Assembly (NCBI RefSeq): GCF_024679095.1
Contig: NC_066517.1
Span: forward strand, 18,759,600-18,823,599
Length of the DNA: 64,000 nt
From: Eriocheir sinensis
Taxonomy: Eukaryota > Arthropoda > Malacostraca > Decapoda > Varunidae
Direction: 5' to 3'
Of this stretch, positions 48,841 to 59,434 are shown piece by piece (positions within the stretch are counted from its first letter, which is position 1; every line of letters begins with the position of its first letter). The translations under genes and the position numbers were made by a program. The notes beneath the pieces are model-generated. The model searched no databases. It was given only the letters and a program-made list of their open reading frames with translations, and was not told where the DNA came from.

Positions 48841-49484
48841 TCTATACCTGCCATTCCAACGCGCAACCCTTTTTACCTGTCTGCACATACACACACCTTT
48901 CCTTCTCCGTCAAATCTCTTTCGCCCGTCGGACAGAATTAAGCACGAACGCGCGCTCTGGATACTCTACTTTCTACGCGGGGACGAAAAAGAGAAGGGAG
49001 GCGCATAATTTAGGTGTCTGAGTGTCTTCGCATCGCCCGTCCCATCCAGAAGCAGGTGAGAAGGTTGACCGCACTTCTTTTTGGCAATCTGGGTTATAAT
49101 AAGACGATCGTGGAGAAAAAGAGGAAGATGAGGAAGTTGAGGATGGGAAGGAAGAGGAGGATGAGGAAGAAGAATGTGAACAGAGTAAGAGGATGAGAAG
49201 GAAGAGTATAAACAGAGGACGAAGTATAGAGACGAAAGACTGGCAGAATAATGATGAGATGTAAAGGTCATATGTAAAAAGGGAGGAGGAGGAGATAAAG
49301 GAGGAAAGGGAGAACGCGGAAGGAGAATAACAGAAGTGGAAAAGGGAGTAAGAGAGATATTACATGTAGGGATGCGAGGGAAACAAAACAACGATGATAG
49401 GTAAAGAAGATTGCGAAGGAAAGAAAGAAGAGAACAAGAACCACGAAAAGAAAATGTAGAAAGAAAAAGAAGATAAGAACATAA
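48841..49484. other. Mixed then purine-rich spacer
   Basis: A mixed patch at 48880-49060 is followed by about 400 bp of A/G-rich sequence. No gene. Confidence 0.45.
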
Positions 49485-49900
49485 GGAGTCTGCAAGAAGC
49501 TGATAGGCCTACACAGGGCAGCTCTTGTAAACCTAGCCCACCTAACCTCACTGCCCATGACTGCTAGGCCTGCTTTAAGGGGCTATTACACTGGGCAAAT
49601 TTTCCGTGAATCTTCAGTCAAACCACGATTTCCGCTGGCGTGGTTCTCATTTGTTTCTTGTTATTGCTGCTGCTGATGATGATGATGAGTAATACCGTCG
49701 GCCTTTGGTGAAATCTACCGTGGCTTTGGAAGATCGTGGACACGTCAGAAAACCACGGAAATATGAGAACCACGCCAGCGGAAATCGTGGTTTGACTGAA
49801 GATCCACGGAAAACTTGCCCAGTGTAATAGCGCCTTTACTCTTCCACTATCTTATCAATAAACCAATTATTTCCTATGTCTTTAGTGAATGCAACGTCTT
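49485..49900. repeat. Dispersed-repeat fragment split by a MITE
   Basis: The left part reads AAGGAGTCTGCAAGAAGC, TAGGCCTACACAGGGCAGCTC, AACCTAGCCCACCTAACCTCACTGCCCATGA. The right part reads CTTCCACTATCTTATC, AATAAACCAATTATTTCC, TATGTCTTTAGTGAATG. I recall such phrases in this order in an abundant decapod repeat. The right part also resembles the + strand of the LINE fragment near 25990 (TAAACCGTTATTTCTAG). If so, the element at 49577-49836 is nested in it. Confidence 0.5.
49577..49836. mobile_element. MITE-like element with 74-bp terminal inverted repeats
   Basis: The left arm (49577-49650) and right arm (49763-49836) are reverse complements over 74 bp with only four mismatches. The outer end reads AAGGSGCTATTACACTGGGC and the inner end GGCGTGGTTCTCAT. 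The 112-bp centre has (GAT)n and a further CCGTGG/CCACGG pair. There is no coding capacity, so it would be a non-autonomous DNA transposon or a large foldback. A TA dinucleotide lies near both ends (49576-49577 and 49837-49838), but no clean target-site duplication can be assigned. Confidence 0.88.
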
Positions 49901-51373
49901 GGTGGCTGTTTGATATAGTTTCAATCAAGTATAAGGGTAGATCACCGCGTCTGTCTGTCTGTCTGTCTGTCTGTCTGTGTCTATTTTTCTCTATCTATCT
50001 CTCACATAACACAGCAAGAGTCAACATGCTACTGTTACACCAAGGACTATACGGCCTTTAAGTTTCCTTGCACTGTCCATCGTGTCAAGCAGAAAATGAC
50101 AGCTGTACAAGTGTCTGCCCCGCCCTGCCCTGCCCTGCCCACAATCCGCCGACGCCCCTTGCCCTCACCTGCGCCATTTAATGTTCTTTTATATAATGAT
50201 TTTCCGTGAATCTCTCCTCCATCCGAATGAGTTGCTTTGAGAGGAGAGATAACAATGTAAATAAGAGAAGCATTAGAGTAAATAAACGAAAAAACGACAA
50301 CAAAAGGAATCACCCGCAAAAAGACGTTCGAACCAATCCACCAAAACAAACTTCACACACAACAGAAGGATTCAATACCCTTTGTGTCTCCTCTTCTCCG
50401 GCGTCTCCAACTGTCCGCCGAGTATAATGACCTCTTCCTCCACCTCTTTACGGAGACACACCACAAGAAAGCTCTCACTCCGTTGTCTCAAAGTTCAATT
50501 CACGCTTAACTGATTTCTCTCCCCGTAAACCTCAGAAAAGACAACAGATGGAGGGAGGAATAATGGAGGAAAGAAGGGAGAGAAAGAGGAGAGGAAGGAA
50601 GGACGGAGGAGAGAAAGGAGGAGAAGGAGAGAAGGAATGGAGGAAGGAGGTGCATAAAGCGGAGTGTGTTGTTTCCTTCTCTATCTCACCTCATTTTCTG
50701 CTCTCCTCCATTCCCTTATTTTCTTTCATTCTCTGTCTCACTTCCGTATTGTCTTTCCTCCTTTCCTTTCTTCCTTTTCTGAGAGTCATATTTCCTTCAT
50801 TATCTCCATTTCTTCTCTTCTTTTCTCTCTTCCTTTCTTTCTTATTGAGTGATCTTTCCTTTATCTCTCTCTTCCGTTTCTTCTTTTTTTCCTCTCTTCC
50901 AATCTTTCTTTATCTCACTTTCTTCTCTTCTTTCCTTCCTTACCTTCTTCTTTTAGTGAGAGTGGGATTTTCTTTTTCCTCTCCCTTTCCTTTCTTCTTT
51001 CCTCCCTTCCCTTCTTTCTTTATTGAGTGATCTTTCCTTCCTCATCTCCCTCCCTTCTCTCGTTTTCTCCTTTCACTTCTTTCCTTACCTCCTCCCTTCT
51101 TTTGGCAATGTGGGGGGGGGGGGGGGTTTAGGAAGGAGAAAATGGATGAAAATTGAGACAGTGAACAGACAGAAATGAGAGAGAGAAAAAAGAAAGAGAA
51201 TGCATAAGAGGTAAATGGCAAATGTATCAGGGTTTCCACAGGTTTCAAGTCACCTAACCTGGTTTCCGCCTTTTTCCACTCCCGGAATATAATACAATTG
51301 CGTTAAGAAAATGAGACAGTGACATCAAATTCACCTAAGTTTTACGTGTCATTGTAGGTCAGAGAAATACGGG

Positions 51374-51378
<5 letters not shown>
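49901..51378. other. Mixed spacer with pyrimidine-rich block and G15
   Basis: A (CTGT)n tract lies at about 49952-49978, a CCCTG run at about 50120-50140, C/T-rich sequence at 50670-51100, and a run of about 15 G at 51112-51126. No gene is supported. Confidence 0.5.
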
Positions 51379-51428
<50 letters not shown>

Positions 51429-51513
51429 ATATGAAAGTAAAATACATATTGATGCGATTTTCAACGTTGTCTAAAATATATTATTATGCTGATGTTTGTT
51501 GGGGAAGACATAT

Positions 51514-51606
<93 letters not shown>
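51379..51606. repeat. (AG)22 and (CT)45 in inverted orientation
   Basis: AG dinucleotides at 51379-51423 and CT dinucleotides at 51516-51606 are separated by 92 bp, so they could form a foldback hairpin. Confidence 0.95.
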
Positions 51607-51609
<3 letters not shown>

Positions 51610-52171
51610 ACACAGATAACATATTATAAAACTTAAGTGTCTTTTTTTTTTTATTCTTTCTTATATTCAATCAAGTTTTGCGAACGAGAAAAATATGAGA
51701 AAAAATCCGAATCCGACTAAAAAACTGCGGAAATCCTGAGACGCATTTGCCATTTAAGTTTTTGACCCTTTTTCTGTATACTTTCTTGAATCCAGTTTCC
51801 AGGTTGATGACAGACAGACAGACAGACAGACAGTGACTCGTACGGCAAATGAGTGTGACAGAGAGGAAAAAAGATGAAGTAGCATATTTTTTTTCTCTCT
51901 TCCTCTCTTTCATTCTCTCTCTCTCTCAGATGAAATGACGGTGCTGTTAGATAAAGAAGAATAAGGCTGAGATAAAAGAAGAGTAAGAGGAGGAGGAAGA
52001 AGAGCAGGAGGTTTAATGATGAGGTTAAAAAGAAGAAACGATGATGAAAAGTGAAGATGAAGGAAAAGAAGAGGAGGATGACGAGAACTATAGAGAAGAG
52101 GGGGAGGAGGGGAAGAAGGAAGAGGGAGATGGAGAGGAGGAGGTACAAAAGATAATGATTAAGCAAAATAT

Positions 52172-52174
<3 letters not shown>
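51607..52174. other. Mixed then purine-rich spacer
   Basis: Contains a CAGA run at about 51810-51832 and A/G-rich sequence at 51950-52140. No gene. Confidence 0.45.

Positions 52175-52247
<73 letters not shown>
52175..52247. repeat. (AG)36 microsatellite
   Basis: Uninterrupted AG dinucleotides. Confidence 0.97.
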
Positions 52248-52248
<1 letters not shown>

Positions 52249-52366
52249 TAGGTCACAATATGTATAATAAACATTGTAGTTATAGGTAGAGTCGCTCCAC
52301 TTTCACTCTCAAAGCTGCAAGAAATGCACCTTTTTCAGTCCACTTTGGTGTTCCACAACAGAAAAT

Positions 52367-52368
<2 letters not shown>

Positions 52369-52418
<50 letters not shown>
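52369..52418. repeat. (CT)25 microsatellite
   Basis: Uninterrupted CT dinucleotides, inverted relative to the AG tract 120 bp upstream. Confidence 0.96.
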
Positions 52419-52421
<3 letters not shown>

Positions 52422-52762
52422 TCATCCGTGAAGGTCTCCTGACCCGTGATTTTCCATAATTTACCTTTAACACACCTGGCTAGAGTGAAGACAGGTGTGA
52501 AAGTGTGTGTGTGTGTGTGGGTGAGTGTGCGCTTGCGTGCGTGCGTGCGTGCGTGTGTGTGTGCAGTAAGGAGAGTAGGTGGGTATGTAGGTCTAAGTAC
52601 TAGTATTATTATCATATTTGTAGTAAAAGTAGTAGTAATAATAGCAGCAGTGGTTGTTGTTGTTTGATAGGCAGTGTTGCGTTCAGTAGTCAAAAGATAA
52701 AATAGAGAATTGACATATTTGTGGGTAAGGTCGAAGATCATAGAAGAGAATTAAGCAAATAT

Positions 52763-52766
<4 letters not shown>
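52419..52766. other. Spacer with (GT)n, (GTGC)n and (TAG)n
   Basis: GT at about 52503-52520, GCGT tetranucleotides at about 52530-52554, and GTA/TAA trinucleotides near 52600-52650. Confidence 0.6.

Positions 52767-52847
<81 letters not shown>
52767..52847. repeat. (CT)40 microsatellite
   Basis: Uninterrupted CT dinucleotides. Confidence 0.97.
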
Positions 52848-52850
<3 letters not shown>

Positions 52851-53204
52851 CACACAAATGTTTGATAGGTGGTTGGTTTTGTCTAAGTCTTTTTTCCAGC
52901 AACTAATTTGAATGTGGAATCAGAATCCTTTGTACATGCAGACATAGCATTGAAACATCTACGTAAGAAATAATTCTTGATCATCATCAGTATTAAAGTA
53001 AAAAGTGTAAAGTAAAAGTAATTTATCTTCAGTTTATCCATGACACATTTTATTTTTTGTAATTATATCAAGATAGATCTGGAGTTTCAAACTAGCTCAC
53101 TTTTTTTCTTTTTTATCTACTCTGCGTGGTTAACGTGTTGCAATCATATTCATATCAGTGTTTTGCCTCTGGTGTGATTTCTTTACCATTACAAAACGAA
53201 ACTT
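52848..53204. other. AT-rich spacer
   Basis: Unique AT-rich sequence; nothing recognised. Confidence 0.4.
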
Positions 53205-54290
53205 GGCCACCTGTTTTTGTTCCACTTCACCTGCCATGCATCTATCGAACCTTGTAGTTATATATTCCTTTTTTTAATTTTCTTCATATGGCGCCGGTAA
53301 GCTTTCTTAATGGGGCCCGATGGTCGGCCCCAGCCCGTTGTGGCGCAGGCAAATATTTTAGTGGCGCCATTTTGATTGGCTCATGCTGCTCTCACGGGGT
53401 CATCTTTGATCCTCTCTTTTAGAGGGAGAATTTAGAGTCCGGGTTGATAGGTGAGCTTCAGAACAGGAGGTGTAGTCCTAGGCCACTCGGCGGTGACTGA
53501 AAAATCCCAGGTTGTGGCGGCGGACAGGATGTGAACCCGCGTCCTCCTGCAAGCGACGCCCACACGCTATCCACTCAGCCACAGCCTCCCCGAAAATTGT
53601 CCACCTGTTAGTCACGTCACCTGTCATATCTACATCAAGCTTTGTAGTTATAAGTTCCTGTTCTACCTTCGAAATCTAGTCACCTGTTCCACTACCACCT
53701 CACCTTTCACACCTACAACGATCCTCAAAGTTAACTCTTCCTGTCCTGCCTTACTCACAGTGCTACTAGAACACCTTTGAACCCTCAACTTTTCTCTAGC
53801 CTGTCCTGGAACACACCCTTTTTCTTCTTCTCCTTACTTTACTGTCTTGCTTTGCCGTCAGTCTCGTTTAGTTTTCAAATCCATGTCTGCTCATCGAGGG
53901 GATTCTATTTTGGTCTACATCAGTTTTTTTTTAATTATTTCATTTTTCCTTTGTTGCCCTTTCGTGGATCTCAATAATAACAATAAGAGAAAACAATCAC
54001 TTCACTTGTCTCGCACCTCACCTGAAATGTCTATAAAGCGCCTGATATTCACACCTATTTCTCTCCCACTTCACCTGTTATACCTACGGAGAACCTAGAG
54101 TCACCTGTTCCTCAAGCACCTCCTCTGTAATGCCTTTCATATCCTTGGTATATTTTCAAAACCCACCAGAATGTAGACGGTAAATTTTCAAGGGCGAACG
54201 GGTATACACAAAGAGAGCGAAGTCACCTATTCTCCATCCACCTCACGTGCGACAATATCTACAACAAACCTCGAAGTCACCTGTCCGTTC
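53205..54290. repeat. Degenerate CACCTG-rich tandem array upstream of the gene
   Basis: Units of about 70-85 bp share GTCACCTGTTCC, CACCTCACCTGTCATAYCTACA and CCTTGTAGTTATAAGTTCC-like sequence. CACCTG occurs at 53208, 53228, 53602, 53618, 53681, 54019, 54072, 54102 and 54278. A SINE splits the array at 53268-53592. The stretch 53760-54000 is more diverged or unrelated. CACCTG is an E-box (CANNTG) recognised by bHLH and Snail-type zinc-finger proteins in animals. Whether it acts here is unknown. Confidence 0.65.
53268..53592 (-). mobile_element. tRNA-derived SINE 2
   Basis: Read from 53592 on the minus strand, GGAGGCTGTGGCTGAGTGG and ATAGCG (box A region, plus-strand 53565-53581) are followed by CGCGGGTTCACATCC (box B, 53527-53537, one or two changes from GGTTCGAATCC). 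Next comes a roughly 220-bp body with TCAACCCGGACTCTAAATTC and ATGAGCCAATCAAAATGGCG, ending CTTACCGGCGCCATATG and an A-rich tail near 53268. It is inserted in the CACCTG array. No clear target-site duplication is seen. Confidence 0.85.
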
Positions 54291-54712
54291 CCTTCGCACA
54301 CCCGAGTCGCCACACCTCAGCCCCGGAATAAAGTAGACGGGTGCTGGCTGGCGTCTCCTTAGGTAATCGCACGTAATCGGGGTAAAAAGCGACCCTTCCA
54401 CTGCCTTACCGAAAGCTTTCAAGTCATCAAGCAAAAACGGATATTATCTCAGCACACTCTTTGGGTTGCAACGTCGCTTATAAAAGAAATCCCACTCGAA
54501 ACTTTGGATTTACTGTAATATTTCTCTTCGTTATACTTTTCTGGGTGTTTGAGGTTAAGTTTGGTATTCTTGTAGTCTCGCCCAAGACCTTCTAAGAGCT
54601 TAAAGTGCCTTGGATGACACCAGAGGCAGCGTGAGGCCGTCAGATCGAGTTGGGGCACGAGCCAACCAGCGGCCGCGTGAAAGCTCCCTCCCTCCTCCCT
54701 CCTACACGAGCT
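54291..54712. other. Upstream region of the gene
   Basis: Unique sequence free of microsatellites. A second TATA-like box, TATAAAAG, lies at 54479-54486 but lacks a good initiator about 30 bp downstream. A GC-richer stretch with GCGGCCGCG lies just upstream of the main TATA box. Confidence 0.5.
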
Positions 54713-54749
54713 TATATAAACGTGGCAGGGGCGAGCGTCTCCGATCAGT
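54713..54749 (+). promoter_or_regulatory. TATA box and arthropod initiator
   Basis: TATATAAA at 54713-54720 is followed by the initiator pentamer TCAGT at 54745-54749. Taking the A at 54747 as +1, the TATAAA core starts at -32, the usual spacing for a focused RNA polymerase II promoter. No DPE-like motif is evident at +28. The promoter lies 142 nt upstream of the chosen start codon, on the same strand. Confidence 0.75.
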
Positions 54750-54772
54750 GATAAACAAGGGACGACACCGCG

Positions 54773-54799
54773 ATGTTGTCACTCGAGGTCATGCAGTGA
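54773..54799 (+). CDS. Upstream ORF in the 5′ leader
   Basis: An ATG at 54773 with G at -3 opens an 8-codon frame (MLSLEVMQ) ending in TGA at 54797-54799, 89 nt before the main start codon. If the start site is at 54747, this uORF would be scanned first and could dampen translation of the main frame. Function is inferred only from position. Confidence 0.4.
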   Translation: MLSLEVMQ

Positions 54800-54888
54800 G
54801 CGAGTAGTTTTGAGCCAGAAGTCAGAGAAAAAGAGAAAAAAGGAAAGAGAGGGGAGTGACCCAACGCTTCCTCCCTCTCGGCTCGGAC

Positions 54889-56689
54889 ATGCAGTGCTCA
54901 AGGGGCGTCGTGGTGGCGGCCCTGCTGGTGAGTCTTGCCCAAGGTTCACGTTACTTCTAGGCTCGTCACCCCTTCCACCGACGCCATTTGACCCTCCCGC
55001 CAAAACTTCCTTGACGCCACGTGACACAGCAACCTAAAGAGACTAGAGGCCCCATCATGCCCGCAAATATCCCAAAGTTTTGCCAGAGAACAAAACCGTA
55101 CCAACTGAAAGAAGATGAGCACCGACGGTGAATCTTTCTTTAGGCTGTTTCCCTTTCCACTTACTGTCTACCTTCGCCCATCCAATCTCCGGCCGAAACT
55201 GCTTGAAAGAACCAGTAAAATGATGCTATAACGTCTTAAAATTCCCTTAAACTATCCAAAACTTTGCTTGAAAGGAGAATAGAATAACGGAGAGGTGGAA
55301 TACAACTTATTTTTCTGTGGCCAATGAAACGTTCGAAGAGAGCGGCCATGATGCTTGACACAGAGCCACCGTGATGGAGCAAAGTTTTAAAATGACAAAA
55401 ATAACTAAAACTTTCTGCCGAGATGAAATGCAAAGGTGGAACACTATTACTGCTTGTACCGATTGTCTATGAAATTAAAAAAAAAAAAAGAGTATGAGCA
55501 GCACAAGAGGATTGCAACCTTGACGGAAAAAGTCACCGAACAAACTTTTGAAACAAGCCCACGATTCATATCATCTCATTTCAAGGTCTTGCAAGAATCG
55601 GAAAACAATAAACTATAATTATTTTTGCATTTTTCAACAATCATAAGAATGTACACAGTGTATCAATGGCTAAAAGAACATATACAAAGATTTCATTGCT
55701 AAAAGTAACGAAAGAAGACGAGCAACACCAGATGATCGCGAATAACGTCGAGTAATACAAACAAAACCATAACAAATAATAGTAACACATAAAAGAAAGC
55801 TTAGACGAGGCAAGCGCAACACAAAAACACCATGAGCACCACTAGGAGTAAATTCGCTACGGTCATACACATGGGTGACTCGACAAGACACTCCCTTACA
55901 CGTGACTCAAGGCGAACCGAACCAATGACCCGTTTGTTGGAGGTGAAGGACAAGCTCAAGGACGCAGGAGCTCTAGGAGGGACTCAACTATTTTCACGCT
56001 TCTCCAAAAACGGCAAAACAACAGATGACGGAAACTGAAGCTGCATCGGAACAACATGACAACAATCCACACAGCGACAGACGGGCAAAATAACAGAATG
56101 GGAAAGAGAATAAAAGCAAAAATGGAGAGTTACAAAGCAGGGAGTGAGAGAGACATGACAAGGAGCGACCAAAGCGTGAATGAACGATAAGAGCCAGAGG
56201 AACAGAAGAAACGACAAACTGAATAAAACAAAGCAAAGAGACAAGACAAACAAGAGTGAAACGAAGATAGAGAAGCTTGAGACACCAACAAGAAGACACA
56301 GAGACGGAGCTTCTAATGACTCACAAAGGAAAGGGTAAACCAACTAGAAACAAGAGGACAGGAAAGAGCAAAGACACACAAAAGACAGACCAAGCACAAC
56401 CAACACGAGGACAAGGAACCAACCACAAGCACTAACGAGAGACAGACAACTCAAGGCAACGCAGGGACTGAAGCACACTCGTCTTTGCTTCCTCCAGGCC
56501 TGCGTGGCGGCGCTGACTCTGAGCTGCCACCCCGCCACAGCCCAAGAGCCCCCTCAGGACACCCTCCACAGACCTCAGCTCTCCTCCGTCAGCCCGCAAG
56601 AGCTTGACGGCGAAGAGAGACCAAACAGTGACCAACCCGCCTCGCTCTCCCTCACGGACCAGGTCGAGGATAAGGACGGCAATGGCAAG
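54889..56689 (+). CDS. Secreted protein precursor, first two coding exons (partial)
   Basis: Exon 1 is 54889-54927 (ATG with G at -3, 13 codons), with donor CTG|GTGAGT. Exon 2 is 56498-56689 (64 codons), with acceptor TTTGCTTCCTCCAG|GCC and donor AAG|GTAAGA. Both junctions are phase 0, and the 1570-bp intron lies inside the signal peptide. The 77 residues known so far have a classic signal peptide: n-region MQCSRG, hydrophobic VVVAALLACVAALTL, and c-region SCHPATA. Predicted cleavage after Ala28 leaves an N-terminal Gln that could cyclise to pyroglutamate. Residues 29-77 are acidic (11 Asp/Glu, 4 Lys/Arg), Pro/Ser-rich and Cys-free, probably disordered, and end DQVEDKDGNGK without a dibasic site. 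Reading through the intron gives a stop at 54958-54960. I do not recognise the family. A prohormone or neuropeptide precursor or an extracellular matrix protein would fit. Exon 3 onward was not found and may lie beyond the window. Confidence 0.75.
54928..56497 (+). other. Intron 1 of the secreted-protein gene
   Basis: 1570 bp bounded by GTGAGT and CAG. Unlike the rest of the window it holds no long microsatellite. The 3′ two-thirds is A-rich on the + strand. Small open frames on either strand (for example 55832-56038) have no recognisable homology. Confidence 0.7.
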
Positions 56690-56706
56690 GTAAGAAGGAG
56701 GATGGC

Positions 56707-56710
<4 letters not shown>

Positions 56711-56758
<48 letters not shown>
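56711..56758. repeat. (GT)24 microsatellite
   Basis: Uninterrupted GT dinucleotides starting 21 bp after the exon 2 donor, inside the presumed intron 2. Confidence 0.96.
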
Positions 56759-56762
<4 letters not shown>

Positions 56763-56895
56763 TACATTACGGTAAGTTTAGCTAGGTTATGATAGGCAGG
56801 GTTTCGCCAGATTTGGTGAGGTTAGGTTAGATTATTATACACAAGGTTATGCTTTGTTAGGCGAGGGAATGAATGCAAACACGTCTACATAAGCG

Positions 56896-56898
56896 ATA

Positions 56899-56930
<32 letters not shown>

Positions 56931-56985
56931 AATGATGATAATGACGACAATAAGGAGGAGGAGGAGGAGGAGGAAGAGGAGTCAC
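56896..56985. repeat. (GAT)n(GGA)n
   Basis: GAT trinucleotides at about 56898-56943 and GGA at about 56953-56975. Confidence 0.93.
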
Positions 56986-57076
56986 TAGTCAGCCATATCA
57001 CTCGAGCAAACAGCAATGACAGCCGCCAGTTATCTCACACAAACACACACCCGAGTGATGACTGACAGCAGGGGGC

Positions 57077-57185
<109 letters not shown>

Positions 57186-57331
57186 GAAGGTTAAGCATTA
57201 TTCAGCAAAATTTCAGAGAGATGGACGCAGAGGAGGAGGAGGAGGAGGAGAAAGAGGAAGAGGAAGAGAAAGATAACGATGAAAACTAAAGGAGAGAGAG
57301 AGAGGAAAATAATCAGATAAGAATGCTATTA

Positions 57332-57417
<86 letters not shown>

Positions 57418-57700
57418 GTTATTATTATTATTGGTATTATTATTATTATTATTATAATGATTATTATGTACGATGATGATGAAAATAATAATGATGATGA
57501 TGATGATGATGATAAGGATAATGAGGAGGAGGAGGAGGAGGAGGAGGAGGAGGAGGAATAAGAAGAAGAGGAAGAGGAGAATGAGGAGGAAGAGGAGCAA
57601 AGGAGAAGGAAAAGCAGAGGAGAAGCAGAGTTGAAGGAGGAGAACCAAAATTGAGGGGAAGAGGCAATGGATATGGAGGAGAAGAAGAAGCGGAGCTGGG
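57332..57700. repeat. (ATT)n, (GAT)n and (GGA)n
   Basis: ATT trinucleotides at about 57332-57452 with a few GTT/GGT interruptions, GAT at about 57492-57512, GGA at about 57523-57557, then degenerate GA-rich sequence. Confidence 0.94.
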
Positions 57701-57918
57701 AGGAGGGCGAGGAAGCGAGAAAAGGGAAACGAAAACCCCGTACAGAGAGGAGAGGAAGGGGAATTGGACCACCACCATAAGAGGGCGCGAAAAGAAAGTC
57801 TGAGGGGTCCAGAAAAGAGAAAAAGAGCGGCGGACACAACAGAAACTTTCACTGAGGCAACTATTGTGCGCGGCGCCGAAACTGCTACCAAAAAAAAAAG
57901 TGGTCTGCTTTAGTTTGC

Positions 57919-58674
<756 letters not shown>

Positions 58675-59220
58675 ACGAGGACAAGGAAGAGGAGGAAGAG
58701 GAGGAGGAGGACGAGGAGGAGGAGGAGGAGGAGGAAGAGGAGGAGGAAGATGAGGAGGAGGACGAGGAAGATGAGGAAGAGGAGGAGGAGGAGGACGAGG
58801 AAGATGGGGAAGAGGAGGAGGAGGACGAGGAAGATGAGGAAGAGGAGGAGGAGGACGAGGAATATGAGGAAGAGAAGGAGGACGAGGAAGAGGAGGAGGA
58901 GGACGAGGATGATGAGGAAGAGAAGGAGGAGGACGAGGAAGATGAGGAAGAGAAGGAGGACGAGGAAGATGAGGAAGAGAAGGAGGACGAGGAAGATGAG
59001 GAAGAGAAGTAGGACGAGGAAGATGAGGAAGAGAAGGAGGAGGAAGATGAGGAAGAGAAGGAGGACGAGGAAGATGAGGAAGAGAAGGAGGAGGAAGATG
59101 AGGAAGAGAAGTAGGACGAGGAAGATGAGGAAGAGAAGGAGGAGGAAGATGAGGAAGAGAAGGAGGACGAGGAAGATGAGGAAGAGAAGGAGGATGAAGA
59201 CGAGGAAGAGAACGATGAAA
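58675..59220. repeat. GAGGAAGATGAGGAAGAGAAG minisatellite
   Basis: About 550 bp of purine-rich units of 24-39 bp built from GAGGACGAGGAAGATGAGGAA and GAGAAGGAG. A Glu/Asp-rich frame exists but is broken by TAG codons (GAAGTAGGAC at about 59005 and 59107). The poly-Ser frame on the other strand is an artefact. Confidence 0.93.
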
Positions 59221-59342
59221 AAAAAATGGCTCTGTAAATTTTAGTTGGGTTCATTATCTTTAAAAGTCAGCCACTCACCCACCCTTGTTACTACGCCTAA
59301 AGAGATGGATGAATGAACGCAAAAAAGAGTAGGACAAACATA

Positions 59343-59347
<5 letters not shown>

Positions 59348-59431
<84 letters not shown>
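59348..59431. repeat. (CT)42 microsatellite
   Basis: Uninterrupted CT dinucleotides. Confidence 0.97.

Positions 59432-59434
<3 letters not shown>

Noticed and set aside
53520..53592. Second functional tRNA gene on the minus strand
   Set aside because: Box B is altered (GGTTCACATCC), the cloverleaf does not close, and a roughly 220-bp body with an A-rich tail follows. It is a SINE.
54479..54486. Upstream TATAAAAG as an alternative promoter
   Set aside because: No TCAGT-type initiator lies about 30 bp downstream, whereas the box at 54713 has one at the right distance.
58675..59244. Acidic Glu/Asp-rich protein and poly-Ser protein at 58.7-59.2 kb
   Set aside because: The purine minisatellite gives an E/D frame that is broken by TAG codons, and the other frames are Lys/Arg-Met or Ser repeats. 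No start, splice or domain evidence.
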